From CAZYFH01 sp965249175 (GTDB lineage Bacteria > Acidobacteriota > Vicinamibacteria > Vicinamibacterales > UBA8438): a DNA stretch of 64,000 nucleotides. The translations under genes were made by a program, and so were the position numbers. Below the pieces are notes generated by a model, which saw nothing but the letters and a program-made list of their open reading frames with translations, did no database searches and had not been told where the DNA came from. Positions within the stretch are counted from its first letter, which is position 1. Every line of letters begins with the position of its first letter. The stretch spans positions 5,146,001 through 5,210,000 of the forward strand of contig OZ252227.1 of the NCBI GenBank assembly GCA_965249175.1, given 5' to 3'. Positions 16,549-25,814 of this stretch are shown piece by piece.

Positions 16549-17590
16549 CGACCAGGCTTTCGATCCGTCTGTCGACGGCGGCGCACACCTCATCCACCGT
16601 GATGTCGTCGAGGCACCAGGTGGACGCTTCGCAGTGACGCACCATGCGGCCGACGGGACCGGTGCGGTCGCGCTCCTTGTGACAACCGCACGCCGTGAAT
16701 CTCGACACCACGATGTCGTGCGGCGACCAGGGCCCGTTTCGCGCCGGATTGCTGGGTCCGTAGATGCCGACCACGGGTGTGCCGACCGCGGCGGCGATAT
16801 GCAACGGTCCGGTGTCGCCGGACACCAGCACGGTGCCCGCGCGCAGCAGCGTCACGAGATCCGCGAGGTCGGTCCGCGGCGCGAGGGACGCCGCGCCATC
16901 AGACCCGGCGACGACCGCCTCCGCGCGGGCCTCGTCGCCAGGACCCCAGAGCACGATCGACCACAACCCATGCGTGCGCAGGACGCGCGCCGCCACGGTA
17001 CCGAAGCGCGCCGGAGGCCAGCACTTGTTCGGCCACGCGGTGTTGGGATTGATCAGCGCGAAGCGGCCATCCCCGGCGTCGAGCAGACGCTCGACGGCCT
17101 CGGGCACACCGGTCGGCGGCACCTCCAGCGGAAACGCCCACCGAGCGTCTTCGATCCCGAGCGCGGTCAACAGCCCGAGGTTGCGGTCGACGACGTGGGT
17201 CGGCCGGCCGGGGTCGGCTGTCTCGGTGTGAAACAGGCCCGACCAGCGCTCCCGCAGAAACGGTGGTGTGAAGCCGACGACTCGCCGCGCACCGCTGAGG
17301 CGCGCGACGAACGCGGATTTACCGAGCCCCTGCACGTCGAGCGCCACGTCGTAGGTGCGCCGCCGGAGCGCGTGGCGGCAATCGATGAAGGCCCCGATGG
17401 CCGACCGGCTGCGTGTCCGGAGCACGACAACGCGATCGAGCACCGGCACCAGCGCCAGCAGATCGGCGTTGCGCTCGTCGACGACCCAATCGATCGCGGC
17501 GTCAGGGAGCGCGGTGCGGAGCGCCGCGGCCACCGGCAACGTATGGACAACGTCACCGAGCGAGCTGAGCCGGACGATGAGCACGCGCAT
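16541..17590 (-). CDS. waaC: LPS heptosyltransferase I (GT9 family)
   Basis: The 349-residue protein starts RVLIVRLSSLGDVVHTLP, the GT9 N-terminal signature. It has INPNTAWPNKCWP at the domain hinge and the C-terminal donor-binding block SGDTGPLHIAAAVGTPVVGIYG. It would add the first heptose to Kdo2-lipid A at the inner membrane. The start at 17590 is chosen from the conserved N-terminus; a longer upstream frame only overlaps the preceding gene. Its substrate is made by the two hldE-type genes directly upstream. Confidence 0.85.
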   Translation of the reverse strand: MRVLIVRLSSLGDVVHTLPVAAALRTALPDAAIDWVVDERNADLLALVPVLDRVVVLRTRSRSAIGAFIDCRHALRRRTYDVALDVQGLGKSAFVARLSGARRVVGFTPPFLRERWSGLFHTETADPGRPTHVVDRNLGLLTALGIEDARWAFPLEVPPTGVPEAVERLLDAGDGRFALINPNTAWPNKCWPPARFGTVAARVLRTHGLWSIVLWGPGDEARAEAVVAGSDGAASLAPRTDLADLVTLLRAGTVLVSGDTGPLHIAAAVGTPVVGIYGPSNPARNGPWSPHDIVVSRFTACGCHKERDRTGPVGRMVRHCEASTWCLDDITVDEVCAAVDRRIESLVDA

Positions 17591-17606
17591 CTCGTGTCGA
17601 GTGCGC

Positions 17607-18074
17607 CTACCGCTCGTGTCCGATCTTGGTGAGCAGATCGCGCGTCGAGTGGTCCTTATCGTCGCCGACGATGGCGGTGCGCCCACCGTAGTCGCGCACC
17701 ACGCTGCGCTCCGGGACGGAATCGACGGTGTAGTCCGTCCCCTTGCAGTGGACGTCCGGCCGCAGCGCGCGCAGGATCCCCGACACCGTCGGTGACGAGA
17801 AGACAACGACGTAATCGACGATGGCGAGGGCCGCAACGACCTCCGCCCGTTCGACCGCCGGCTGGATTGGCCTGCCCTCCCCCTTGAGCGCCGTCACTGA
17901 CTCGTCGTCGTTGATCGCCACGATCAGATGATCGGCCTCCGCCGCCGCCCCCCGCAGGTACCGCACGTGCCCGACATGCAGCAGATCGAAGCACCCGTTC
18001 GCCAACGCGAACGTCCGTCCCTCCGCACGGGCAGCGGCGACAAGGTCGCGCAGCTGGCCCTCCGAGACAATCAT
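17607..18074 (-). CDS. Heptose 1-phosphate adenylyltransferase (HldE C-terminal type)
   Basis: A 155-residue stand-alone nucleotidyltransferase with ANGCFDLLHVGHVRYL, which contains the HxGH active site, and a late KDHSTRDLLTKI segment corresponding to the ISTT-like motif. It would make ADP-D-glycero-beta-D-manno-heptose from the 1-phosphate. In many Proteobacteria this domain is fused to the kinase; here they are separate genes. The ATG at 18074 overlaps the kinase TGA in an ATGA junction, which decides the start. Confidence 0.88.
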   Translation of the reverse strand: MIVSEGQLRDLVAAARAEGRTFALANGCFDLLHVGHVRYLRGAAAEADHLIVAINDDESVTALKGEGRPIQPAVERAEVVAALAIVDYVVVFSSPTVSGILRALRPDVHCKGTDYTVDSVPERSVVRDYGGRTAIVGDDKDHSTRDLLTKIGHER

Positions 18075-19123
18075 CCCGCCGGCGCGCGCATCCATCCTGT
18101 GCCGTTGGCAACGCGCACGGCGTCGGCGAGCTCGCCGCCGCTGACCGTCGCTGTGCCCCGTTTCATCACCACGACGCCCCCGGCGTAGTTAGCGAGGTGG
18201 GCGGCCTCGAGGAGAGAAGCGCCCGACGCCAATGCGAGCGTCATCGTGGCGATGACGGTGTCGCCGGCCCCGGTCACGTCGGCGACCTCGTCGGTGCCGA
18301 AGATGGGAATGCGGGCGGTCCGACGGCCCGGGACGAACACCGCCATGCCGCGGCTGCCCCGCGTGACGACGACCCCCTGCGCGCGTGTGCGTCGGAGCAC
18401 GGCCCGTCCCGCGCGTTCGAGCCGCCCCGGGTCATCGCCGATCGGTGTGCCGAGCATCTGCTCGACCTCCGACTCGTTGGGCGTGCACGCCGTGCATCCC
18501 CGAAAGGCGAACAAGTTGTAACGCGAGTCGACGAGAATCGGCGCCCCCGGCTTGCCCCTGCGCGTCACGGCGCGCGCCAGCTTGGGCACGATTGTCGGAC
18601 TCACCAGACCCGATCCGTAGTCGGACACGAGGACGGCATCGCATTCGGCAGCCGCACGCACCGCGGCGCGCTCGAATTCCCGCCGGACGCTGACGTCGGC
18701 CACCGGCGTGGCTTCCCGATCGACGCGGACGATTTGCTGACGCGCGCTGTGTAGGCCGCCGGCGAGAATGCGGGTCTTCACCGGTGCGCGATACCCGGCG
18801 GGCCGGAGCAGCCGCGTCCGGTCGACGCGTGCGCCGAGCGACCGCGCCAGCCGACGGTCGACGGCGCCATGGCCCACGAGCCCGACCAGCTGGGCGGCGC
18901 CGCCGAGCGCCCCGACATTGCGGGCGGCGTTCCCCGCGCCGCCCGGCACGACCGTCGTGCGGTCGTAGTTGAGAATCAGGACCGGCGCCTCGCGTGAGAT
19001 GCGAGACAACCGGCCATAGATGAACTCGTCTGCGATGATGTCGCCGACGACCGCGACGCGGAGGGCGCCAAAGGCGTCGACCAGCCGCGTCAGCCTGCTT
19101 GCGTCTCCGGGGGCGGACGTCAT
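18071..19123 (-). CDS. Heptose 7-phosphate kinase (HldE N-terminal type)
   Basis: The 350-residue PfkB/ribokinase-fold kinase has the N-terminal VVGDIIADEFIYG, the glycine-rich VPGGAGNAARNVGALGG and the C-terminal anion hole DVTGAGDTVIA with catalytic Asp. It phosphorylates D-glycero-D-manno-heptose 7-phosphate at C1. Start 19123 gives an ATGA overlap with the upstream waaF remnant; an in-frame ATG at 19141 would add six residues. It works with the adenylyltransferase downstream in ADP-heptose synthesis. Confidence 0.87.
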   Translation of the reverse strand: MTSAPGDASRLTRLVDAFGALRVAVVGDIIADEFIYGRLSRISREAPVLILNYDRTTVVPGGAGNAARNVGALGGAAQLVGLVGHGAVDRRLARSLGARVDRTRLLRPAGYRAPVKTRILAGGLHSARQQIVRVDREATPVADVSVRREFERAAVRAAAECDAVLVSDYGSGLVSPTIVPKLARAVTRRGKPGAPILVDSRYNLFAFRGCTACTPNESEVEQMLGTPIGDDPGRLERAGRAVLRRTRAQGVVVTRGSRGMAVFVPGRRTARIPIFGTDEVADVTGAGDTVIATMTLALASGASLLEAAHLANYAGGVVVMKRGTATVSGGELADAVRVANGTGWMRAPAG

Positions 19124-19353
19124 CGGCTGAGGTCGTGGCATCGCGAGATCGTTGCTACTCGACCCGGCTGGGCACTCGACAGGTCGGTCTGACCGATGAA
19201 GTTGATGACCTTGCCGGCCGCGGGGCGCGCGGACGCGAGCCTGGATTCTATCGCACAGCCCGCGGCGCGGTCCGTCTCGCCGCCCGCAGCGATGCCGGGC
19301 AGCGACAGCATCAGGTCGCCGAGCCAGTTCGGTGTGCGAATCACGATGCGCAT
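19120..19353 (-). pseudogene. waaF: Heptosyltransferase II remnant with internal deletion
   Basis: The first 20 residues (MRIVIRTPNWLGDLMLSLPG) are the conserved start of GT9 heptosyltransferase II. About 28 residues later KVINFIGQTDLSS matches the family's C-terminal Gly-x-Thr-Asp/Ser-Leu block. The roughly 250 residues that should lie between are missing, leaving 77 codons in one open frame. Operon spacing is preserved: 3 bp after the acyltransferase stop, with an ATGA overlap into the kinase. It is unlikely to be an active enzyme. Confidence 0.65.
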
Positions 19354-19356
19354 GGG

Positions 19357-20295
19357 TCAGCGGGTGGCATCTTCACGCACCCCAGCCGAGGCCTCCAGGG
19401 CCTGCCTCGCCTGATCGGACTCGGCGGCGGGGACGCGCCAGCGACGATGCATCCAGAGCCAGAGATGCGGATCGCGCCGGACGTACTGCTCGAGCACCGC
19501 GGTGCACCGCTCGGTATAGGTCTGCACCGCGTCGGGGTCATCGCTGGACGGCGGCTCGATTGGCGCCTCATAGATCATCCGATAGCGTCCGCCCGGGAGC
19601 GGCAGCGCGAACACCGGAATGATCGGCGCGCCGGTGCGCAGGGCCAGAGCGGCAATCGCGGACGTCGTCGAGGCCGGGCGGTCGAAAAAGTTGACGACCA
19701 CCGCGCTCCGGTCCTGGATGTGCTGGTCGATCATCATGCCAACCGATTCGCGCCGCGTGAGCGCGCCGAGCAATCCACGGATCGCACCCTGGCGTGAGAG
19801 CACCCGTGTGCCGACCCGGGATCGGATGCGCTCGATGAGCCGCTCGAGGAGCGGGTTGTCGAGCGTCCGTGCCACCATCGCGATAGGGCCGAACCGGTGC
19901 GCATGCACCATGATTTGCAGCTCCCAGCAGCCGAAATGCCCGGTGAAGTACATCACCCCACGGCCCCTGGCCATCGCCCGCTGGACGTGCTCGTCGCCCT
20001 GCCATTCGACCAGCCGCATCATCTGGTCACGTCCCATCGCATCGAAGTTGAGAAAGTCGACGACGTGGCGGCCGAACTGGTGAAACGTGGCGCGCAGAAT
20101 CGCCCGGCAGTCGGCTTCGCTCCGTGCCGGAAACGCGGCCCGCAGGTTCGCGACCGCCAGCTCGCGACGCCGCCCGTGAAACAGATGAAAGACGTGACCG
20201 AGGACGGTTCCCAGCGCCAGGCTGGCGGTTCTCGGCAGCAGCCGCGCGACTGTCCGCACCGCCACGACCACGCCATACTCGAGTCGGTGACGCAT
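19357..20295 (-). CDS. lpxL: Lipid A acyltransferase (LpxL/HtrB family)
   Basis: The 312-residue protein shows the LPLAT signature: the catalytic block TGHFGCWEL (His-x4-Glu), a central RSRVGTRVLSRQGAIRG segment, the acceptor motif MMIDQH and a later PIIPVFALP. An N-terminal hydrophobic helix anchors it at the inner membrane. It adds a secondary acyl chain to Kdo-lipid A. Start 20295 follows the lpxK stop at 20301 by 5 bp; the upstream-extended frame lies inside lpxK. Confidence 0.82.
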   Translation of the reverse strand: MRHRLEYGVVVAVRTVARLLPRTASLALGTVLGHVFHLFHGRRRELAVANLRAAFPARSEADCRAILRATFHQFGRHVVDFLNFDAMGRDQMMRLVEWQGDEHVQRAMARGRGVMYFTGHFGCWELQIMVHAHRFGPIAMVARTLDNPLLERLIERIRSRVGTRVLSRQGAIRGLLGALTRRESVGMMIDQHIQDRSAVVVNFFDRPASTTSAIAALALRTGAPIIPVFALPLPGGRYRMIYEAPIEPPSSDDPDAVQTYTERCTAVLEQYVRRDPHLWLWMHRRWRVPAAESDQARQALEASAGVREDATR

Positions 20296-20300
20296 GGCCG

Positions 20301-21326
20301 TCACGTGACGCGTCCGCGCGCCGCTCGGGCACCGTTGATCCGGTCGACCAGCCATGCGCGAAGGCGATCGGCCGGCTCGACTGTTACGTGCAGGGGCACC
20401 CACGCGAGCGAAAACGCGAACGGCGCGTAGGGGCGGAGTCGCACCATGTCCTTCTCGGTCGTCAACACGCACTCGGCGCTGACCGCGGTCGCGCGGCGGA
20501 CGATGCGTTCAACGTCGCGCGCTGAGAACGGATGATGATCAGCGAGCTCGATCGACCCGGCGACCGCGTAGCCCGCGTCGCGGACAGCGGCCACAAACGC
20601 CGCGGGATGAGCGATGCCGCAGACGACGAGCACGGGCGCGCCACCCGGGACAGCGACAGGCGCCTCCGGCGCCACGGGAACCGGCGTCCCCAGACGGCGG
20701 GTGAGCTGAAACACCTCGCCGACACCAAGCCGCGCAGCCTCCTCTGAGGCGGCTGCCAGGGTCGGCGCTTCGACGATGAGCGCGTGGGCGACGCGCGCGG
20801 TCGTCGGCCGTTCGCGGAGACGCCCACCCGGCAGCGTCTGTCGTGCCTCGAGGTCGGCGGCGCCGATGACGACCAGGTCGATATCGCGATGGAGCGCGAG
20901 GTGCTGAAATCCGTCATCCAGCACGTGCACCGACGCGTCGAATCGTGTCTCGGCGACCCGTCCAGCCAGAAACCGATCCTCGCAGACCAGGACCGGCACC
21001 CCCACGAGTCGGTGTGCCAGCATCAGCGGTTCGTCGCCGGCCGTGTCCAAGGTGGCTCGGATCCCGTTCCGATCGCACACGACGACCACGCCGTCGAGGC
21101 GACGGCGCCGTCCGTAGCCGCGGCTCAGCACCGCTGGCCGCTCGCCGTGCGCGGCCAGGAGCTCGGCGACGTGCGCCGTGAGCGGCGTCTTCCCGCTCCC
21201 TCCGGCCGCTAGGGCGCCGACGCTGACGACCGGTTGCTCTAGGCGGCGGTGGCGGTCGGGGCGCTCGGCATACCAGCGCCGGCGACGTGCGGCGAGGGAA
21301 CCGTAGAGGTGGCTCAGCACGCTCAT
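20301..21326 (-). CDS. lpxK: Tetraacyldisaccharide 4'-kinase
   Basis: The 341-residue protein contains the Walker A-type GGSGKTPLT at about residues 42-50, LSRGYGRR shortly after and the diagnostic VLDDGFQHLALHRD. It also has a C-terminal TTEKDMVRL. These are all LpxK signatures. The enzyme phosphorylates lipid A disaccharide at the 4' position on the cytoplasmic face of the inner membrane. Its ATG overlaps the waaA stop by 4 bp, consistent with one transcript. Confidence 0.92.
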   Translation of the reverse strand: MSVLSHLYGSLAARRRRWYAERPDRHRRLEQPVVSVGALAAGGSGKTPLTAHVAELLAAHGERPAVLSRGYGRRRRLDGVVVVCDRNGIRATLDTAGDEPLMLAHRLVGVPVLVCEDRFLAGRVAETRFDASVHVLDDGFQHLALHRDIDLVVIGAADLEARQTLPGGRLRERPTTARVAHALIVEAPTLAAASEEAARLGVGEVFQLTRRLGTPVPVAPEAPVAVPGGAPVLVVCGIAHPAAFVAAVRDAGYAVAGSIELADHHPFSARDVERIVRRATAVSAECVLTTEKDMVRLRPYAPFAFSLAWVPLHVTVEPADRLRAWLVDRINGARAARGRVT

Positions 21327-22657
21327 CGCACGACGCGCAGTGTCGCGGTCCGTGGCGGCGCGGCGCCACGCGGCAGCAGCGCGGCGATAGCGGCCATCGA
21401 GCGCGCCGTGGCGCCACGGTTCGCCTCGACCATCGCTCGCGCAGCAGCGCCCAGCCCCGCGCGGCGCACGGGATCGTCGACGAGATCGGCGACCGCGTCT
21501 TTGAGATCGGCCGGCGCACGCACTTGTAGCGCGGCGCCGTGGGCCACGAACTGCTCGGCGATCTCAGCAAAGCTTTCCATGTACGGCCCGAACACGATGG
21601 CCTTGCCGAACGCCGCGGGCTCCAAGATGTTGTGGCCCCCGCCCCGCACCAGGCTGCCCCCGACGAACACCGCCGTCGCCACCTGGTAGATGCGCGCCAG
21701 CTCGCCGATCGTGTCGAGGATCACGACGTCGGCCGCCGAGACGTCGCCCACGACCATTGCCGTGCGTCGCATCACCCGGTAGCCGGCGGCGGTCGCCAGT
21801 TGCTCCGCTTCCGTGAACCGCTCCGGGTGCCTGGGCGCCACAATGAGCAACGCCGTGGCCGCCAGTCCGCGGACGCGCGCGAACGCGCGCAGCACCGGCT
21901 CCTCCTCGCCGCGGAGGGTGCTTGCGGCGATGATCACCGGCCGTCCCTCTCCCACCCGGAAGAGCTCCAGCACCCGGTCGCCGACGTGAAAATCCGCGGC
22001 GGCCGCGGTCACGCCCGGTGTATCGAACTTGAGGCTCCCGGTCACCGTGACCCGCGCCGGGTCGGCGCCGAGCGCGACGAACCGACGACTCCACGGTTCC
22101 GTCTGCGCACAGATGCGATCCAGGTCGCCGAGCACCCGTCGCATGAACCGTCGCGCCATCCTGTACCCTCGAAACGACCGGTCGGACACCCGCCCGTTGA
22201 CCAGCATCGTCTTGACGCCTCGGCGTTGGCACGCCCGCAGAAGGTTGGGCCAGATCTCCGTGTCGACGACAATGAGCACGTCGGGGGCGGCGCGATCGAG
22301 CGCTCCCGCGACGCACGGCGGAAGGTCGAACGGCGCGTAAAAGGTCGCGTCGAGGAGGGTCCCGAACCCCCGCGCGACCACCTGCCCAGTCGCCGTGGTC
22401 GTCGACATGATCAGCCGATGGTCGGGATACGCGTCGCGAAGGCGGACCACCAACGAGCGTGCGGCCAGCGCCTCTCCGACGGAGACGGCGTGAATCCAGA
22501 TCGAGCGGCGGTGTTCGGGATTGACCGCAATGGGGAGGCGACCGAACCGTTCGGCAACGCTGCCAAGCGCCTTGCCGTGACGCCATCTGGCGTAAGCGAT
22601 GGTCGGGAGACTGACGACGAAGAAGAAGAGGAGGAGTGCGCTGTAGACCAGATACAT
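21323..22657 (-). CDS. waaA: Kdo transferase
   Basis: The 444-residue GT30 protein starts with a membrane helix, then WIHAVSVGEALAA (catalytic Glu in a Gly-Glu pair) and MSTTTATGQVVA. It continues with VDTEIWPNLL, GSLKFD and a C-terminal GGGHNILEPAAFGKA donor-binding loop. It transfers Kdo residues to lipid IVA at the inner membrane. It is the first gene of the minus-strand LPS operon. The 105-bp gap to the divergent gap gene should hold promoters for both directions. Confidence 0.93.
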   Translation of the reverse strand: MYLVYSALLLFFFVVSLPTIAYARWRHGKALGSVAERFGRLPIAVNPEHRRSIWIHAVSVGEALAARSLVVRLRDAYPDHRLIMSTTTATGQVVARGFGTLLDATFYAPFDLPPCVAGALDRAAPDVLIVVDTEIWPNLLRACQRRGVKTMLVNGRVSDRSFRGYRMARRFMRRVLGDLDRICAQTEPWSRRFVALGADPARVTVTGSLKFDTPGVTAAAADFHVGDRVLELFRVGEGRPVIIAASTLRGEEEPVLRAFARVRGLAATALLIVAPRHPERFTEAEQLATAAGYRVMRRTAMVVGDVSAADVVILDTIGELARIYQVATAVFVGGSLVRGGGHNILEPAAFGKAIVFGPYMESFAEIAEQFVAHGAALQVRAPADLKDAVADLVDDPVRRAGLGAAARAMVEANRGATARSMAAIAALLPRGAAPPRTATLRVVR

Positions 22658-22762
22658 GAGCTCAGGCGTGCTCGACGAAGTATGGCTCTGGGGTTAGAAT
22701 AGCCTGTTTGTTCGGCGGTCACGGGGCATCACGGGGTGCAACAGCTTCGAGAGGACGACGGT

Positions 22763-23776
22763 ATGAGCATCAGGGTCGGGATTAACGGGTTCGGGCGGAT
22801 CGGGCGCAACATCATGCGGGCCGCGTTGCAGTCGACTCAGGCAGAGCTGGAGTTCGTCGCGGTGAACGACATCACGGACCCCGAGACACTGGCTCACCTG
22901 TTGAAGTACGACTCCGTGCTGGGCAACCTGGACGAGCCGGTCGCGGTCGACGCCGGCGGGTTGCGCGTGGGCGACCGTCGCTTTGCGGTCTTGTCGGAGC
23001 GCGATCCGGCGGCGCTCCCGTGGGGCGATCTGGGCGTCGACGTCGTGGTGGAATCAACCGGCTTCTTCACGAAGCGCGAGGACGCCGCCAAGCATCTGGC
23101 GAGCGGCGCCAAGAAAGTCATCATCTCGGCCCCCGCCAAGGGGCCCGACCTCACCGTTGTCCTGGGTGTGAACGAAGACCGCTACGACCCGGCGCAGCAT
23201 CACATCGTGTCCAACGCGTCGTGCACGACCAACTGTCTCGCGCCGGTCGTGCAGGTGCTCCACGAGCGCTTCGGGCTCCGCCGCGGGTGGATGACCACGG
23301 TCCATTCCTATACGAACGACCAGAAGCTCCTCGACCTGCCACACAAGGACCTCCGCCGCGCCCGCGCCGCCGGGGTCTCGATGATTCCCACGACGACCGG
23401 AGCGGCCATCGCCGTTGGCGAAGTGCTCCCCGAGCTCAAGGGCAAGCTCGACGGTATCGCCATGCGTGTTCCGACGCCGAATGTCTCGGTGGTTGACCTG
23501 GTGGCGCAGGTCGAGCGGGCGGCCACCTCCGACGACATCAACGAGGCGTTTCGAATCGCGTCGGAGGGGAGACTGCGGGGCGTGCTCCAACTCTCCACGG
23601 AGCCGCTGGTCTCGATTGACTTCAAGGGCAACCCCCATTCGTCGATCGTCGACGCCGCCTACACCAAGGTGATGGACGGCGACTTCGTCAAGGTCCTCGC
23701 GTGGTACGACAACGAGTGGGGATACGCGTCGCGCTGCGTGGATCTCATTGCCCTGCTGGGAACGAAGGGACGGTAG
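22763..23776 (+). CDS. gap: Glyceraldehyde-3-phosphate dehydrogenase
   Basis: The 337-residue enzyme has the NAD-binding start RVGINGFGRIGRNI, the catalytic SNASCTTNCLAP with the nucleophilic Cys, and the C-terminal WYDNEWGYASRCVDL. It carries out the phosphorylating oxidation of glyceraldehyde 3-phosphate in glycolysis. ATG 22763 is chosen because the family begins MxIRVGING; an ATG nine codons upstream adds nothing conserved. It leads the gap-pgk-tpiA-secG cluster. Confidence 0.96.
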   Translation: MSIRVGINGFGRIGRNIMRAALQSTQAELEFVAVNDITDPETLAHLLKYDSVLGNLDEPVAVDAGGLRVGDRRFAVLSERDPAALPWGDLGVDVVVESTGFFTKREDAAKHLASGAKKVIISAPAKGPDLTVVLGVNEDRYDPAQHHIVSNASCTTNCLAPVVQVLHERFGLRRGWMTTVHSYTNDQKLLDLPHKDLRRARAAGVSMIPTTTGAAIAVGEVLPELKGKLDGIAMRVPTPNVSVVDLVAQVERAATSDDINEAFRIASEGRLRGVLQLSTEPLVSIDFKGNPHSSIVDAAYTKVMDGDFVKVLAWYDNEWGYASRCVDLIALLGTKGR

Positions 23777-23813
23777 GAGGTCCCGCGTTCCGCCGTTCCA
23801 GGGTTCGACGACC

Positions 23814-25001
23814 GTGGGCAAACGCTCGATCCGTGACATCCCCCTGGCCGACCGACGCGTCCTCGTGCGCGTCGACTTCAACGTGCCACTGGACAATGGC
23901 CGGGTGACCGATGACACCCGCATTCGCGCTTCACTCCCAACGCTGCGCCATGCGCTCGACCGGGGCGCGTCGCTCGTGGTCGCCTCCCACCTCGGCCGGC
24001 CTCGGGGCGCGGTGGTGCCGGAGCTGAGCCTCGCGCCGGTCGCCATCAGACTCGCGGAGCTGCTGGACCGGCCGGTGACGCTCGCCGAGGATTCGACGGG
24101 GCCGGCGGTGCGCAAGACCGTCGCCGACGCGGGCGCGGGCGGCGTCACGCTCCTCGAGAACCTCAGGTTCCACGGCGAGGAGGAGCGGAACGATCCAGGC
24201 TTCGCCCAGGCGCTCGCAGAGCTGGCAGACGTCTACGTCAACGATGCCTTCGGCGCGGCCCACCGCGCACATGCGTCCACGGCGGGCGTGGTGCCCCATA
24301 TGACCGACGCGGGCGCGGGCCTGCTCATGACCGCGGAGCTGGAGCACCTCGGCGCGCTGCTCGACTCGCCGGCCAGACCGTTCGTGACGATCCTGGGCGG
24401 CGCCAAGGTGTCGGGCAAGCTCGACGTCATCGAGAATCTCCTGCCGCATATCGATACGCTGCTCATCGGCGGCGCGATGGCGTATACCTTCTTCAAGGCG
24501 CGAGGCCTGCCCACCGGCCGGTCGCTCGTCGAACCGGATCTGATCGAGGCGACCCGACGCATCGAGTCTGGCGCGGCCGACCGCAACGTCCGGCTCGGCC
24601 TGCCGTCGGACCACGTCGTTGCCGATGGAGTGGACGCCGATGCCGCTCATCGCGATCTCGCGGTCGACGATCCATCGATTGGCCAGTGTCTTGGCGTCGA
24701 CATTGGCCCGCGCACGCGGGCGTCGTATGCTGCTGCCATCGCCGACGCGCGGACGCTCGTCTGGAACGGCCCGATGGGCATGTTCGAGGTGGACGCGTTC
24801 AGCGCGGGCACGGTCGCCGTCGCCCACGCGGTGGCGGAGTGCCCGGGCGTGACGGTCGTAGGCGGGGGCGACTCGGTGGCCGCGGTCGCGAAAGCCGGCG
24901 TGACCGCGCGTATCAGCCACGTTTCGACCGGCGGCGGCGCCTCGCTCGAGTTTCTCGGTGGCCGGACGCTGCCGGGAGTCGCCGCGCTCCCCGACGCGTA
25001 G
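23814..25001 (+). CDS. pgk: Phosphoglycerate kinase
   Basis: The 395-residue protein carries VLVRVDFNVPLDNG, SHLGRPRG, LLENLRFHGEEERND and the C-terminal GGGDSVAAV nucleotide loop, all PGK signatures. GTG 23814 is taken as start because it gives the expected GKRSIRDIPL N-terminus; the longer frame from 23748 would overlap gap. It makes ATP and 3-phosphoglycerate. Confidence 0.95.
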   Translation: MGKRSIRDIPLADRRVLVRVDFNVPLDNGRVTDDTRIRASLPTLRHALDRGASLVVASHLGRPRGAVVPELSLAPVAIRLAELLDRPVTLAEDSTGPAVRKTVADAGAGGVTLLENLRFHGEEERNDPGFAQALAELADVYVNDAFGAAHRAHASTAGVVPHMTDAGAGLLMTAELEHLGALLDSPARPFVTILGGAKVSGKLDVIENLLPHIDTLLIGGAMAYTFFKARGLPTGRSLVEPDLIEATRRIESGAADRNVRLGLPSDHVVADGVDADAAHRDLAVDDPSIGQCLGVDIGPRTRASYAAAIADARTLVWNGPMGMFEVDAFSAGTVAVAHAVAECPGVTVVGGGDSVAAVAKAGVTARISHVSTGGGASLEFLGGRTLPGVAALPDA

Positions 25002-25019
25002 TGGACTGTAGCGAGACCC

Positions 25020-25793
25020 ATGCGAACACCTGTCCTTGCCGCTAACTGGAAGATGCACAAGACGGTGGACGACGCCGCCGCCTTCACGGATGCGTTCCTG
25101 CCACGAGTCGCCGAGACCGCGGACGTGGAGATCGTGCTGGCGCCTCCGTTTATCGCGGTGGCACGAGTGGCCACGGCCTGCCGCGCGACCCGCGTCGGGG
25201 TGGCGGGTCAGGACCTGCATTGGGCAGCCGAGGGCGCCTATACGGGTGAAGTGAGCGCCGGGATGCTGGCGGCGGCCGGGGCTAGTCACGTGATCATCGG
25301 TCACTCGGAGCGGCGCCAGCTCTTCGGCGAAAACGACGCCGGCGTTGCTCGCAAGGTGCGCGCCGCGGTCGACGCCGGCCTGACGCCCATCGTGTGTGTC
25401 GGCGAATCCCTCGCACAGCGCGAGTCGGGTGACGCGCTGGCGGTCCTCGCCCGGCAGCTCGAGAGCGGTCTCGCGGGCCTGACGCCGCAAGAAGTGGCGG
25501 CGCTCATCGTCGCCTACGAGCCGGTGTGGGCGATCGGGACCGGTCGCACGGCGACGCCGGACCAGGCACAGCAGGCACACGCGCATCTCAGGCAGCAGCT
25601 GGTCCACGGCGCCGACGCCGACGCGGCCACCCGGTGTCGCATCATCTACGGCGGGAGCGTCAAGCCGGCCAACGCGCGCGCGTTGTCCACTGAGGCGGAT
25701 GTCGATGGCGCCCTGGTCGGCGGCGCGAGCCTCGACGCGGCCAGTTTTGCCGAGATCGTGGCCAACTCGACGCCGGGCACGGGATCGGCGTAG
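25020..25793 (+). CDS. tpiA: Triosephosphate isomerase
   Basis: The 257-residue TIM-barrel enzyme has ANWKMHK (substrate Asn/Lys), the electrophile VIIGHSERR, the catalytic-Glu loop VAYEPVWAIGTG and the phosphate-binding YGGSVKPANA. It interconverts the triose phosphates. It lies 18 bp after pgk in the same direction. Confidence 0.96.
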   Translation: MRTPVLAANWKMHKTVDDAAAFTDAFLPRVAETADVEIVLAPPFIAVARVATACRATRVGVAGQDLHWAAEGAYTGEVSAGMLAAAGASHVIIGHSERRQLFGENDAGVARKVRAAVDAGLTPIVCVGESLAQRESGDALAVLARQLESGLAGLTPQEVAALIVAYEPVWAIGTGRTATPDQAQQAHAHLRQQLVHGADADAATRCRIIYGGSVKPANARALSTEADVDGALVGGASLDAASFAEIVANSTPGTGSA

Positions 25794-25801
25794 CGGATCG
25801 G

Positions 25802-25807
25802 TATAAT
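25802..25807 (+). promoter_or_regulatory. Possible -10 element before secG
   Basis: A perfect TATAAT lies only 7 bp upstream of the secG ATG at 25815. No convincing -35 box is visible. If used, it would give an almost leaderless secG transcript independent of tpiA. Confidence 0.3.
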
Positions 25808-25814
25808 TGACGAG

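Noticed and set aside
22671..22700. Promoter for gap with TAGAAT as -10
   Set aside because: The -10-like box is plausible, but the -35 match (CTCGAC) is too poor to list as a feature.
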